From an uncultured Xylophilus sp. (GTDB taxonomy: Bacteria; Pseudomonadota; Gammaproteobacteria; Burkholderiales; Burkholderiaceae_C), in the NCBI GenBank assembly GCA_913776965.1, contig CAJYQL010000096.1, forward strand, positions 1 to 37,211: 37,211 nucleotides of DNA, in the 5' to 3' direction. This document shows, piece by piece, positions 1 to 8,671 of the stretch. A program made the translations under genes and the position numbers. Numbering within the stretch: position 1 is the stretch's first letter; the number at the start of each line of letters is the position of its first letter. The notes under the pieces were generated by a model. It was not told where the DNA came from. It saw nothing but the letters and a program-made list of their open reading frames with translations, and did not search any database.

Positions 1-390
1 GAGGACCGGCAGGACCTCGACGCCCAGGTCGAGCGCGGTGTAGCAGTTGGCCACCGTCTGCGCTTCCACGCCCTGCGATGCATCGACCACCAGCAGCGCA
101 CCTTCGCAGGCGGAGAGCGACCGCGACACCTCGTACGAGAAGTCCACGTGCCCCGGCGTGTCGATCAGATTGAGGTTGTAGACCTGGCCGTCCTTCGCCT
201 TGTAGTGCAGCGCCGCGGTCTGCGCCTTGATGGTTATCCCACGCTCTTTCTCGATGTCCATCGAGTCCAGGACCTGCGCTTCCATCTGCCGCTCCTCCAG
301 CCCGCCGCAGCGCTGGATGAGCCGGTCTGCGAGGGTCGACTTGCCATGGTCGATGTGCGCAATGATCGAGAAATTACGGATGTTGTTCAT
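1..390 (-). CDS. lepA: Elongation factor 4 (LepA), N-terminal part; gene runs off the left edge
   Basis: Translating the complement from the ATG at 390 gives 130 residues opening with [20 protein letters not shown], the G1 loop of the LepA translational GTPase. The G3 motif DTPGHVDF follows near residue 75, and the switch region around [12 protein letters not shown] is intact. LepA/EF4 is a ribosome-associated GTPase close to EF-G that helps ribosome assembly and recovers stalled complexes. The C-terminal domains lie outside the window. Only a weak ribosome-binding site is visible upstream. An intrinsic terminator ends about 45 bases before the start, so lepA probably has its own promoter, or depends on read-through from degQ. 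The identity is secure from the start of the protein alone. Confidence 0.95.
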   Translation of the reverse strand, partial: MNNIRNFSIIAHIDHGKSTLADRLIQRCGGLEERQMEAQVLDSMDIEKERGITIKAQTAALHYKAKDGQVYNLNLIDTPGHVDFSYEVSRSLSACEGALLVVDASQGVEAQTVANCYTALDLGVEVLPVL

Positions 391-838
391 CAACGGGAAC
401 ACTTAAGTGATTGAATTATCTGGAACGCACAACGAAAAAAAGGGCGCGTCGACTGACGACGCGCCCTGAACCAACAATCTATGGCAACTGCGATGGTTGG
501 GACTTCATTGTAGGCAAAAAGGCGTTTCCGTACAGGCGACGGATCGTCGGCCAGCGCACCGGAACATCGGACCGGCCCGAAGTTATACACAGGTTCATCA
601 CAATTCGCCCGACCTTCCGACTGAACAAGTTGTGGGTGGCCTGTGGACCGGGTGTGTACGGGTCTGGGCTGCTGCGAATGACAGCATCGTCCGGGCCGAC
701 CGGGCTCACGCGCTGGTGAAACCCAGCCGATTTTAGCCGTCACGGAAAACGCTCTCGCCATCCGCGAAGCTGCAAACGGCGCGATCCGCCTGCCAAAGAC
801 CCCACAACCCTGTCGACCGAAGGGTCCCCGCGGCACCG
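391..838. other. Intergenic region between degQ and lepA, no convincing gene
   Basis: This 448-base gap holds the terminator at 435-466, a perfect DnaA-box-like 9-mer TTATACACA at 583-591, and three TGTG-starting elements spaced exactly 11 bases apart (631, 642, 653). Short open frames exist on both strands, but none has a ribosome-binding site or a recognisable protein. From memory, related Burkholderiales often carry a small glutaredoxin-like gene here; I find none. Confidence 0.6.
435..466 (-). terminator. Intrinsic terminator between degQ and lepA
   Basis: A perfect 10-bp stem (442-451 with 457-466) with a 5-base loop is followed on the minus strand by seven T residues (435-441). It reads in the direction of degQ transcription and sits about 45 bases before the lepA start. 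It is the natural end of the rpoE-rseA-rseB-degQ transcript. Confidence 0.85.
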
Positions 839-2326
839 TCACCGGGTCGGCCGGATCAGCACGAACGATGCCAGTTCTCCGCGTCGGATCAGCACGTTGA
901 CCGGCTTGGACTTGTCGGCCTTCGCTACGGCCGCCTCGAATTCCCGGCCGTTGTTCACTTCCGTGTTCGCGACCGCGACGATGACATCGCCTTCGCGCAC
1001 GCCTGCGCGGGCTGCACCGTCCGTCGCTGTGTCGACCCGGACGCCGCCCTTGAGCTTCAGCTCCTTCTTCTGCGCTGCGGTCAATTCGCTGACGGCCAGG
1101 CCGAGCGACTTCGCGGCGGCGGACGGCTGGGTCGTCCGTTCCTCCTTGGCGACCGGCTTGCGGGTCGGTTCGTCGGGCTCGATTTCTGCGATCACGATCG
1201 ACAGGTCCTTGGTCGCGCCGCGGCGGAACACGGTGACCGTGCTCTTCGTGCCCGGCTTGGTGCTGCCCACCATCCGCGGCAGGTCGGCGGTCTTCTCGAT
1301 GGTCTTGCCCTCGAACTTGGTGATGATGTCGCCGGCCTCGACGCCGGCCTTCTCGGCGGGAGACCCGGCCTGCACGCCGCGCACCAGCGCACCCTGCGGA
1401 CGGCCCAGGCCGATGGACTCGGCCACGTCCTTGGTGACTGGTGCAATCTCCACGCCGATACGGCCGCGCGACACTCGACCGGTCTGGCGCAGTTGCTCGC
1501 TCACCCGGATCGCCTCGTCGATCGGGATCGAGAAGGAGATGCCCATGAAGCCGCCCGAACGCGAATAGATCTGGCTGTTGATGCCCACCACCTCGCCGCG
1601 CATGTTGATCAGCGGCCCGCCGGAATTACCGGGGTTGATCGCGACGTCGGTCTGGATGAACGGCAGGTAGTCGCCGGTGTCGCGCTGCTTGGCGCTCACG
1701 ATGCCGGCGGTCACCGTGTTCTCCAGGCCGAAAGGCGATCCGATCGCCATCACCCATTCGCCGACCCGCAGCCGGCTCAGGTCCGGCACGATCTTCACCG
1801 CCGGCAGGCCGGTCGCCTCGATCTTGACCACTGCCACGTCGGTCCGCTTGTCGGAGCCGATCAGCCGGGCCTTGAACTCGCGCTTGTCGGTGAGCGTCAC
1901 CAGCACCTCGTCGGCGCCGTCGACGACGTGGTGGTTGGTCATGACGTAGCCGTCGGCCGTCAGGATGAAGCCCGACCCCACCCCCCGCGGCTGGTCTTCG
2001 TCCGGCTGGGCCCGCGGCGAACGGCGGGGCCCCTGCCGCGGCTGCTGCGGCACCGGGATGCCGAAGCGCTTAAAGAATTCGAGCATGTCTTCGTCGAGCC
2101 CGTTCTCGGCCGAACTCTGCGGGCTGGACCGTTCGATGGTCCGGATGTTGACGACGGACGGCCCGACCTGGTCGACCAGATCGGTGAAATCCGGCAGCGA
2201 ACGCTGCGCGATCGGTGCCGATTGCGCCACGCCTTCGCGCATCGGCAGCACGAACGACGCCGCAGCGACCGACAGCACGCCGACCACGGCATAGGAACGC
2301 ACCTTCTTCCACTCCAGCTGCACCAT
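839..2326 (-). CDS. degQ: Periplasmic serine endopeptidase of the Do/DegQ (MucD) family
   Basis: The 495-residue protein has an N-terminal signal or anchor segment (about residues 10-35), a trypsin-like protease domain and two C-terminal PDZ domains (about 288-380 and 405-492), the standard HtrA layout. The catalytic triad is visible: His133 in TNHHVVDG, Asp163 in RTDVAVVKI and Ser235 in GNSGGPL. HtrA proteases degrade or refold damaged envelope proteins in the periplasm. The start is supported by an AAAGG site a few bases upstream. The gene is the last of the rpoE-rseA-rseB group, where mucD sits in Pseudomonas and relatives, so it is probably RpoE-controlled. A proline- and arginine-rich stretch at residues 92-113 lies where HtrA proteins carry their flexible LA loop or linker. 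Confidence 0.95.
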   Translation of the reverse strand: MVQLEWKKVRSYAVVGVLSVAAASFVLPMREGVAQSAPIAQRSLPDFTDLVDQVGPSVVNIRTIERSSPQSSAENGLDEDMLEFFKRFGIPVPQQPRQGPRRSPRAQPDEDQPRGVGSGFILTADGYVMTNHHVVDGADEVLVTLTDKREFKARLIGSDKRTDVAVVKIEATGLPAVKIVPDLSRLRVGEWVMAIGSPFGLENTVTAGIVSAKQRDTGDYLPFIQTDVAINPGNSGGPLINMRGEVVGINSQIYSRSGGFMGISFSIPIDEAIRVSEQLRQTGRVSRGRIGVEIAPVTKDVAESIGLGRPQGALVRGVQAGSPAEKAGVEAGDIITKFEGKTIEKTADLPRMVGSTKPGTKSTVTVFRRGATKDLSIVIAEIEPDEPTRKPVAKEERTTQPSAAAKSLGLAVSELTAAQKKELKLKGGVRVDTATDGAARAGVREGDVIVAVANTEVNNGREFEAAVAKADKSKPVNVLIRRGELASFVLIRPTR

Positions 2327-2472
2327 AGGGACCTTTCAGATTCGGACAGTACGGCCGGAACGGCCCGGCCGGGCATCACCTGTCGATCGGCGACAGGCAG
2401 AAAAGACATCGGGAAAGAACCCGCTGGGGCGAGGCTCGCAGCAGCCGTCGCGCCGACACCGCACATGGGGCG

Positions 2473-3507
2473 TCAGCGCCGCCGCTCAAGGGCCGCAGCG
2501 AACGCCTTCAGTGTCTGCGCCGGAACCTCGCCGATGGCCACCAGCCACCAGTCCGCACCGACGCGGCGGCCGAGCATCTGCGTCACGCCCATCGCGTTCT
2601 GCCACTCCTGCCGCGGCCGGGTGCCGTACGGCTCGATGAACAGGGACACGGTGGCCAGGCCGTCGGAGAAGATCCATTGCATCGATCCCGGTGTGCTGCT
2701 GGCCGGGACACGGCGGAAACAGTCCATCGGCTGGAAGCCCGCCACCGGCGCCTTGAGCGCCCAGCCCTCTTCGGCCGCAGACGCCGCAGTCCGCTCGGCC
2801 TTCTCGATCCGGTAGCCGTTGGTGTCGGCCATCATCTGCAGCAACCGATCGGCGCGCACCGGCGCATCGAGGTCGAGATCGGAGAACGCGGCCTGTTCGA
2901 GGATGCGACCGTCGCCGTCGAGGGTCTGGAGCTGGACGGCGAAGCCGCTCTTCTTTTCCGCCCAGAGCCGGTAGCCGTAGCGCAGCGTGTCTTTCGGCTG
3001 CAGCTGCAAAACATCGGTATCGAACCCCGCCACCCTCTCGGTGCCCGCATGGCGGACAGCGTAGAACTGGGCGACCGACGCAGCGCCGACCCGCATCAGG
3101 TGGGGGAACAGGCCGGCGGCGTCGCGCTGCTCGGTCTTCGCGATGCGCGACTCCGGCAGGAACGTCACCACCTGCGCGTTATGGCGGAAAGTGGTGCGCG
3201 GCGTGCCGCTCAACGCATCCATCCGCTCGACCTGCTGGTCGCCGTCGCCTGCATGCCAGATCCGCGAACTGGCGGTGGCACCCGAGGCAGACAACACGAC
3301 AAAGGTGCCTGCATAGGTCTTGCGGCGCGACGCCTCGTGCGCCCGCACCAGCCACTGCACGCCGGCGCGTTCCGCGGCTGGACGGACCGTTGGCGCCGAC
3401 TCGGCCGGCGACGCCGCGACTGCACCGCCAGCCGTTGCCAGCAGGCTGCTCGCCATCAGCGTCGGCACCCAGCGGCACCACCACAGCGCGATCTTCATGC
3501 GAGGCAT
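2473..3507 (-). CDS. rseB: Periplasmic sigma-E regulator RseB/MucB
   Basis: A 344-residue exported protein: the start is followed by a hydrophobic signal segment (residues 5-32) ending in an Ala-rich cleavage region. The body matches the MucB/RseB architecture, a large LolA-like N-terminal domain and a smaller C-terminal domain with conserved Trp and Gly positions. RseB binds the periplasmic part of the anti-sigma factor RseA, shields it from proteolysis, and senses mislocalised outer-membrane components. It begins 24 bases after rseA and precedes degQ, fixing its place in the stress operon. Two starts are possible (ATG at 3507 or 3498); neither has a strong ribosome-binding site, and both leave the signal peptide intact. 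Confidence 0.92.
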   Translation of the reverse strand: MPRMKIALWWCRWVPTLMASSLLATAGGAVAASPAESAPTVRPAAERAGVQWLVRAHEASRRKTYAGTFVVLSASGATASSRIWHAGDGDQQVERMDALSGTPRTTFRHNAQVVTFLPESRIAKTEQRDAAGLFPHLMRVGAASVAQFYAVRHAGTERVAGFDTDVLQLQPKDTLRYGYRLWAEKKSGFAVQLQTLDGDGRILEQAAFSDLDLDAPVRADRLLQMMADTNGYRIEKAERTAASAAEEGWALKAPVAGFQPMDCFRRVPASSTPGSMQWIFSDGLATVSLFIEPYGTRPRQEWQNAMGVTQMLGRRVGADWWLVAIGEVPAQTLKAFAAALERRR

Positions 3508-3531
3508 GGCGGCTTCGGCAGCACGGCGGAC

Positions 3532-4131
3532 TCAGCGCTGCGGCTGCAGCGACGGCGCATGCTGGGGCGTTTCGAAACTCGCACTCCGCACGTAGCCGGC
3601 TTGCGACTGCAGCGCTGCACCGCCGACCGCTTGGTTGTGCGCCGCCAGCAGTTCGTCGAGCTGGGCATTGCGCAGCATGACCGGCGGCTGCGTATCGGCG
3701 CGCGCCTGGATCGCTCCCGTGGTGCCGTCGGCGCCTGCGTCCGTCAGGGCCAGGGTATTCCAGCCGATGGCCGCCACGGCGGCGATCGATGCGAACCCTG
3801 CGGCCATCTTCCAGCGGAAACTGTCGCCGTTGGCCGCCGGACGCACCGCGAGGTCTGCCGGTACGACCGTCGCCGCGGCGGACACCACAGGCCGGACGAT
3901 CTCTTCCTGCGCCAGGCGCGCCTGGAGCTTATCCATGAAATCGGACGATGCCGTCGAGCGGGCCAGGTCCTCGGACCGCAGCACGTCGCCGATCAGGTGG
4001 TAGGCATGCCACTGCGCCTGTGCTTCTGCATCGCGGGCGAGCCGGTCCAGTGTCGCCACGAGCGCCGGCCCGTGCAGGGCGCCGTCGGCCAGGGCGGATA
4101 CCGCGTCGGAGGAGGAATCGATCGTTGTCAT
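3532..4131 (-). CDS. rseA: Anti-sigma-E factor RseA/MucA
   Basis: The 199-residue product has the expected three parts: a cytoplasmic sigma-binding domain (residues 8-75, with SALADGAL and the WHAYHLIGDVLRS helix typical of the RseA N-domain), a single membrane span at about 107-127, and a periplasmic tail rich in Ala and Gln. RseA holds RpoE at the inner membrane and is cut by DegS and RseP during envelope stress; those proteases are not encoded here. The start has an AGGTG site about 9 bases upstream. It lies 30 bases downstream of rpoE and directly upstream of its partner rseB. Confidence 0.92.
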   Translation of the reverse strand: MTTIDSSSDAVSALADGALHGPALVATLDRLARDAEAQAQWHAYHLIGDVLRSEDLARSTASSDFMDKLQARLAQEEIVRPVVSAAATVVPADLAVRPAANGDSFRWKMAAGFASIAAVAAIGWNTLALTDAGADGTTGAIQARADTQPPVMLRNAQLDELLAAHNQAVGGAALQSQAGYVRSASFETPQHAPSLQPQR

Positions 4132-4161
4132 GTTCAGGACACCTGGCGGATGGGTCGGGGC

Positions 4162-4800
4162 CTACCAGCGTTTGCCGGTCCGGCTTTCGAGCAGCGGCTT
4201 CACCTTGGCCGAAATCGCTTCACGGGCCCGAAAGATGCGGGAGCGCACGGTGCCGATCGGGCAGTCCATCGCTTCCGCGATCTCTTCGTAGCTCATGCCT
4301 TCGATCTCGCGCAGCGTGACGGCTTGGCGAAGATCTTCCGGAAGAGCTTCCATCGCAGCGTTGACGGTTTCCGCGATCTCCTTGGCCGCCAGCACGGTTT
4401 CGGGGGTTTCTTCGCTGGTTAGTTCGTTGTCGACGTAGGAAGTTTCATCCTCATCGCTCGAAGACCGCATCGCGTTCTCCGAGATGACCGGATTGCGCCT
4501 CAGGTCCACCAGCGCCTTCTTCGCCGTGTTGACAGCGATGCGGTAGAGCCAGGTATAGAACTGGGCGTCGCCGCGGAACTGGTGCAGTGCGCGGTAGGCG
4601 CGGATGAAGGTTTCCTGCGCGATATCCTCGACCAGGTCGGCGTCGCGCACCATGCGGCCGATCAGGCGCTCGATCCGGCGTTGGTATTTGACGACGAGCA
4701 GCCCGTAGGCCTTCTGGTCGCCTGCAACCGTGCGCTCGACCAGCAGCAGGTCGCTGTCGCCCGCCGACGGCGAAGGGGAAGGCGCAGCAGGCGCGTTCAC
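4162..4800 (-). CDS. rpoE: RNA polymerase sigma factor RpoE (sigma-E, AlgU type)
   Basis: A 212-residue ECF sigma factor. Region 2 carries DLVEDIAQETFIRAYRAL and the FYTWLYRIAVNTAKK helix that contact core enzyme and the -10 element. Region 4 carries MSYEEIAEAMDCPIGTVRSR, the helix-turn-helix that reads the -35 element. The start chosen is GTG at 4800, whose bases overlap the TGA stop of the upstream membrane-protein gene (GTGA). A longer frame to 4908 only adds the antisense-like tail of that gene. The overlap suggests translational coupling. I could not find a clear RpoE-type promoter (GAACTT/TCTGA) directly upstream, so expression may come from the fab cluster or from a promoter inside ygfX or fabF. 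Confidence 0.95.
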   Translation of the reverse strand: MNAPAAPSPSPSAGDSDLLLVERTVAGDQKAYGLLVVKYQRRIERLIGRMVRDADLVEDIAQETFIRAYRALHQFRGDAQFYTWLYRIAVNTAKKALVDLRRNPVISENAMRSSSDEDETSYVDNELTSEETPETVLAAKEIAETVNAAMEALPEDLRQAVTLREIEGMSYEEIAEAMDCPIGTVRSRIFRAREAISAKVKPLLESRTGKRW

Positions 4801-5264
4801 GGTGCGGAAAGCCCTGCCGTAGGTGCCGCAGTGCGGGCAGTGGCATGGACGGCGCACCGCAGCGCATGCCAGTGCTGCGGCGACGATGCGTGGTCGGTCC
4901 ACAGCCACCGGCCACGACCTGCAGCGGGCTCGAAGCGCAGGAGCATCAGACCCTGGAGGTCCCTACAAAGGGCGATACGGCCCGGCGGCGTTTCGGAGGC
5001 GCCGCGTTCGGCTGGCTCCCAATGCCAGTGCTGCCCGTCCCAACCGAGCGTCCCCTGTGGCGACCTGTACCACGCATGCCAGGCCATCGCACCGGTGGCC
5101 AGCACCCACAGCAGGGCAATCACGCGAATGCTGGCCGGCACGTCCGGCACCGCCACGGACCAGTAACCGACGGAAGCGGCGCCGAGTATCCAGGCCGCCG
5201 CCCAAAGGACCGCGGCTCGACGCGAGCGCACCACCGGGAAACGGACCGACGGTGCAGCGTGCAT
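4797..5264 (-). CDS. Small inner-membrane protein, YgfX/CptA-like
   Basis: The 155-residue product begins MHAAPSVRFPVVRSRR. It has two adjacent membrane spans (about 17-38 and 45-66), then a soluble tail with GWDGQHWHW, DLQGLMLLRF and GRWLW near residues 74-122 and HWHALRCAVH at 131-140. This two-span plus Trp-rich-tail layout and motif order resembles YgfX (CptA), described in E. coli as the toxin-like partner of SdhE. No sdhE is present in the window. The gene starts 17 bases after fabF and overlaps rpoE by four bases, so it is co-transcribed with both. The family assignment is by eye and only moderate; calling it a hypothetical membrane protein is the safe alternative. Confidence 0.7.
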   Translation of the reverse strand: MHAAPSVRFPVVRSRRAAVLWAAAWILGAASVGYWSVAVPDVPASIRVIALLWVLATGAMAWHAWYRSPQGTLGWDGQHWHWEPAERGASETPPGRIALCRDLQGLMLLRFEPAAGRGRWLWTDHASSPQHWHALRCAVHATARTAAPTAGLSAP

Positions 5265-5281
5265 GAACGAGTGCAGGCGCC

Positions 5282-6529
5282 TCAGACGAAACGCTTGAAT
5301 ACCAGCGAGCCGTTGGTGCCGCCGAACCCGAAGTTGTTCTTCAGCGCCACGTCGATCTTCATGTCCCGCGCCGTGTTGGCGCAGTAGTCCAGGTCGCACT
5401 CGGGATCCTGGTGTTGGATGTTGATCGTCGGCGGGCTCTTCTGGTCGTGCAGCGCCTTGACGGTGAACACGCTCTCGATGCCGCCGGCGCCGCCCAGCAG
5501 GTGGCCGGTCATCGACTTGGTCGAGTTCACCACCGTCTTGTAGGCATGTGCGCCGAGCGTCGCCTTGATCGCGTTCGTCTCGTTGAGGTCGCCGAGCGGC
5601 GTGGACGTGCCGTGGGCGTTCAGGTAGTCCACCTGATCGGCATTGACGCCCGCGTTGGCAAGCGCCATCGCCATCGAGCGGCGCGGTCCGTCCACGTTGG
5701 GCGCGGTCATGTGGTACGCGTCGCCGGACATGCCGAAGCCGGCCAGTTCGGCATAGATGCGGGCACCGCGCGCCTTGGCATGCTCGTACTCCTCGAGCAC
5801 CAGGACGCCCGCTCCCTCGCCCAGCACGAAGCCGTCGCGGTCCTTGTCCCACGGACGGGACGCGGTCTTCGGGTCGTCGTTGCGGGTGGACAGGGCGCGC
5901 GCCGCGGCGAAGCCGCCGATGCCCAGCGGCGACACGGTGGACTCGGCACCGCCGGCCACCATGACGTCCGCGTCACCATATTCGATCATCCGGGCGGACA
6001 GACCGATGGCGTGCAGCCCGGTCGTGCAGGCGGTGACCACCGACACATTCGGGCCCTTGAAGCCGAATTGGATCGAGACATGGCCCGAGATCATGTTGAT
6101 GATCGAGGCCGGCACGAAGAAGGGAGAGATACGGCGCGGACCGCGGTTGGTCAGCTCGCCGTGGGTGTGCTCGATCATCGGCAGGCCGCCGATGCCCGAA
6201 CCGATATTGCAGCCGATACGGCTCGCCAGATCGCCGTCCAGCGCATCGCCGGTCGGCAGTCCGCTGTCCTGCACCGCCTGGATCGCCGCGGCGAGGCCCA
6301 GGTGGATGAACCGGTCCATGTGCCGGGCTTCCTTTTCGGGGATGTACTGCCCGATGTCGAAGCCCTTGACCTCGCCGGCGAACTTGCAGGCCAGGCCGCT
6401 CGCGTCGAACTGGGTGATGAAGTCGATGCCGGGCGTGCCGGCAAGGAGGTTAGACCAGGATTCGGCCACCGTGTTGCCCACGGGGCTGATGCATCCCAGA
6501 CCGGTCACGACGACGCGACGACGGCTCAT
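5282..6529 (-). CDS. fabF: 3-oxoacyl-[acyl carrier protein] synthase II
   Basis: This 415-residue thiolase-fold enzyme elongates acyl-ACP with malonyl-ACP in type II fatty-acid synthesis. The Cys-His-His active site is visible: Cys168 in VTACTTGLH, His306 in [11 protein letters not shown] and His343 in [11 protein letters not shown], with Lys338 just before. The C-terminal [12 protein letters not shown] motif (about 398-409) is complete. Length matches E. coli FabF. An AAGG followed by a T-run precedes the ATG. It follows acpP directly, as in most proteobacterial fab clusters, and is unusually followed on the same strand by the YgfX-like gene and rpoE. Confidence 0.97.
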   Translation of the reverse strand: MSRRRVVVTGLGCISPVGNTVAESWSNLLAGTPGIDFITQFDASGLACKFAGEVKGFDIGQYIPEKEARHMDRFIHLGLAAAIQAVQDSGLPTGDALDGDLASRIGCNIGSGIGGLPMIEHTHGELTNRGPRRISPFFVPASIINMISGHVSIQFGFKGPNVSVVTACTTGLHAIGLSARMIEYGDADVMVAGGAESTVSPLGIGGFAAARALSTRNDDPKTASRPWDKDRDGFVLGEGAGVLVLEEYEHAKARGARIYAELAGFGMSGDAYHMTAPNVDGPRRSMAMALANAGVNADQVDYLNAHGTSTPLGDLNETNAIKATLGAHAYKTVVNSTKSMTGHLLGGAGGIESVFTVKALHDQKSPPTINIQHQDPECDLDYCANTARDMKIDVALKNNFGFGGTNGSLVFKRFV

Positions 6530-6562
6530 GCGCGAAAAACCTTGTTCAGCTGCAGGAAGGCC

Positions 6563-6841
<279 letters not shown>

Positions 6842-6862
6842 GCCGGCGCCCTGCGGACGCCT

Positions 6863-7609
6863 TCAGGCCATGAACATGCCGCCGTTGACGTGCAGTTCCT
6901 GGCCGGTGATGTAGCCCGCCTGCGGGCTGGCGAGAAAGGCGACTGCGTGCGCCACGTCGGCCGGCTTGCCCAGGTGGCCCAGCGGGATCTGGCCGAGCAG
7001 CGCCTTCTGCTGCGCTTCCGGCAGGCTGGCCGTCATGTCGGTATCGATGAAGCCGGGCGCGACGCAGTTGACGGTGATGTTACGCGAGCCCAGTTCCCGG
7101 GCGAGCGCCCGGGTCATGCCGGCAAGACCGGCCTTGGCCGCGGCGTAGTTGGCCTGCCCCGGGTTACCGGAAGCGCCCACCACGCTGGTGATGTTGACGA
7201 TGCGGCCGTAGCGCTGCTTCATCATCGGCCGCACGACGGCGCGCGACAGGCGGAACACCGCTTTCAGGTTGGTGTCGATCACCGCGTCCCAGTCGTCGTC
7301 CTTCATCCGCATCGCGAGGTTGTCGCGGGTGATGCCGGCGTTGTTGACGAGGACGTGGAGGCCGCCGTAGGCGCCGATCAGGCCGTCCACCAGGGCATCG
7401 AGGGCACCGGCGTCGGTCACGTCGAGCCGGCGGCCTTCGCCACCGCTGGGCGCGAGCGCCGCGCCGATCCGGCCGGCGCCTTCCTCGGTGGTGGCCGTGG
7501 CGATCACGCGGAAGCCCCGCGCAGCGAGTTCGGCGGCGATGGAAGCGCCGATGCCGCGGGTGGCACCGGTGACCAGGGCGACCTGGCCGGCAGAGGAGTT
7601 GTCGGTCAT
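6863..7609 (-). CDS. fabG: 3-oxoacyl-[acyl carrier protein] reductase
   Basis: A 248-residue short-chain dehydrogenase that reduces 3-oxoacyl-ACP with NADPH. The Rossmann motif TGATRGIG (14-21), the NNAG motif (89-92), Asn114, and the Ser142-Tyr155-Lys159 catalytic set (Tyr in QANYAAAKAG) are all present. It ends with the usual HVNGGMFM. The leader before the ATG is T-rich and lacks an obvious Shine-Dalgarno sequence, unlike its neighbours. The gene lies between fabD and acpP in the conserved order. Confidence 0.97.
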   Translation of the reverse strand: MTDNSSAGQVALVTGATRGIGASIAAELAARGFRVIATATTEEGAGRIGAALAPSGGEGRRLDVTDAGALDALVDGLIGAYGGLHVLVNNAGITRDNLAMRMKDDDWDAVIDTNLKAVFRLSRAVVRPMMKQRYGRIVNITSVVGASGNPGQANYAAAKAGLAGMTRALARELGSRNITVNCVAPGFIDTDMTASLPEAQQKALLGQIPLGHLGKPADVAHAVAFLASPQAGYITGQELHVNGGMFMA

Positions 7610-7638
7610 GGATTCAAAAAATGGAAAAACGAGGACAG

Positions 7639-7651
7639 CCGGCAGGGCCGG
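7639..7651 (-). other. Short hairpin after fabD, followed by T-runs
   Basis: A CCGGC/GCCGG stem with a 3-base loop sits immediately after the fabD stop codon. On the minus strand it is followed, after 9 bases, by T5 and then T6, just before fabG. The wide spacer makes classical termination doubtful; partial attenuation or a U-rich translation enhancer is as likely. Confidence 0.35.
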
Positions 7652-8605
7652 TCAGCCGAGTTGCGCGCGGACCTCGGCCAGGGTGGCCGGATCGTACAGG
7701 GCGGACGCGGTCAGGTTCGCGTCGATCCGCTTGGCCATGCCGGTCAGGACCTTGCCCGGGCCGCATTCGACGAGGTGGGTGACGCCGCGGGCGGCCAGCG
7801 CCTGCACGCACTCCACCCAGCGTACCGGGCCGAAGGCCTGGCGCACCAGCGCATCGTGGATCGCGTCGGGGTCGGTCTGGACCGCCACGTCGATGTTGTT
7901 GACCACCGGGATGCGCGGCGCGACGAAGGTGGTGGCGGCGAGCCGCTCCTGCAGCTTGTCTGCCGCGGGCCGCATCAGGCTGGAGTGGAACGGCGCCGAG
8001 ACCGGCAGCGGCAGCGCCCGCTTGGCGCCGTTCGCCTTGAGGATCTCGCAGGCCTTCTCGACCGCCGCTTTGCTGCCGGCGATCACGGTCTGCGCCGGAT
8101 CGTTGAAGTTGACCGCCTCGACCACCTCCGGCGAGCCGGCGCCGAAGGTGGCTGCCGCCTCGGCGCAGCCGGCGATCACTTTCGCTGCGTCCATGCCCAG
8201 GATCGCCGCCATCGCGCCGGCGCCGACCGGCACCGCTTCCTGCATGGCCGCCGCGCGGAAGCGCACCAGTGGCGCTGCGTCAGCGAGCGTCAGGGCGCCG
8301 GCCGCCACCAGCGCGGCGTATTCGCCGAGCGAATGGCCCGCGACCGCGACCGGATCGGCACCGCCCTCGGCCTTCCAGGCGCGCCAGGCCGCGACGCCCG
8401 CCACCAGCATCACCGGCTGGGTGTTGGTGGTCAGCGCCAGCGCCTCCTTCGGGCCTTCCTGGATCAGCCGGCCCACGTCCTCGCCCAGGGCGTCGGACGC
8501 TTCGCGCACCGTTTCCACCACGGCGGGATGGTCGCCCCAGCCGTCGAGCATGCCGACCGACTGCGAGCCCTGGCCCGGGAACACGAAAGCGAAGGACGAG
8601 ACCAT
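7652..8605 (-). CDS. fabD: Malonyl CoA-acyl carrier protein transacylase
   Basis: The 317-residue enzyme loads malonyl groups onto ACP. GQGSQ near the N-terminus, the nucleophile in GHSLGEYAA (Ser92 counting from this ATG) and the catalytic His in SAPFHSSLM (His207) are visible. I chose the ATG at 8605 rather than the GTG two codons upstream. A clear AAGAGG site (8611-8616) sits five bases before this ATG and would overlap the GTG. A T-rich stretch lies just upstream of that site. Confidence 0.96.
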   Translation of the reverse strand: MVSSFAFVFPGQGSQSVGMLDGWGDHPAVVETVREASDALGEDVGRLIQEGPKEALALTTNTQPVMLVAGVAAWRAWKAEGGADPVAVAGHSLGEYAALVAAGALTLADAAPLVRFRAAAMQEAVPVGAGAMAAILGMDAAKVIAGCAEAAATFGAGSPEVVEAVNFNDPAQTVIAGSKAAVEKACEILKANGAKRALPLPVSAPFHSSLMRPAADKLQERLAATTFVAPRIPVVNNIDVAVQTDPDAIHDALVRQAFGPVRWVECVQALAARGVTHLVECGPGKVLTGMAKRIDANLTASALYDPATLAEVRAQLG

Positions 8606-8619
8606 GCGCACCTCTTGCG

Positions 8620-8665
8620 AAAAAATGAGAAGAAAAAACCGCTCCAGCGCAGGCCCCGCCTGCGC
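8620..8665 (-). other. Hairpin and T-run between fabH and fabD, possible attenuator
   Basis: An 8-bp perfect stem (8647-8654 with 8658-8665) with a 3-base loop is followed on the minus strand, after 8 bases, by six T residues (8620-8625), then a second T-run and the fabD ribosome-binding site. The spacer is longer than in standard intrinsic terminators. Confidence 0.4.
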
Positions 8666-8671
8666 AGGCAG

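Noticed and set aside
390-842. A 150-codon minus-strand frame between degQ and lepA
   Set aside because: It contains the intrinsic terminator stem, lacks a ribosome-binding site and resembles nothing; a missing glutaredoxin-like gene was considered but no CxxC motif is present.
4801-4908. A 36-residue N-terminal extension of RpoE containing CHCPHC
   Set aside because: These bases encode the end of the YgfX-like protein in another frame; sigma-E factors begin near the GTG at 4800.
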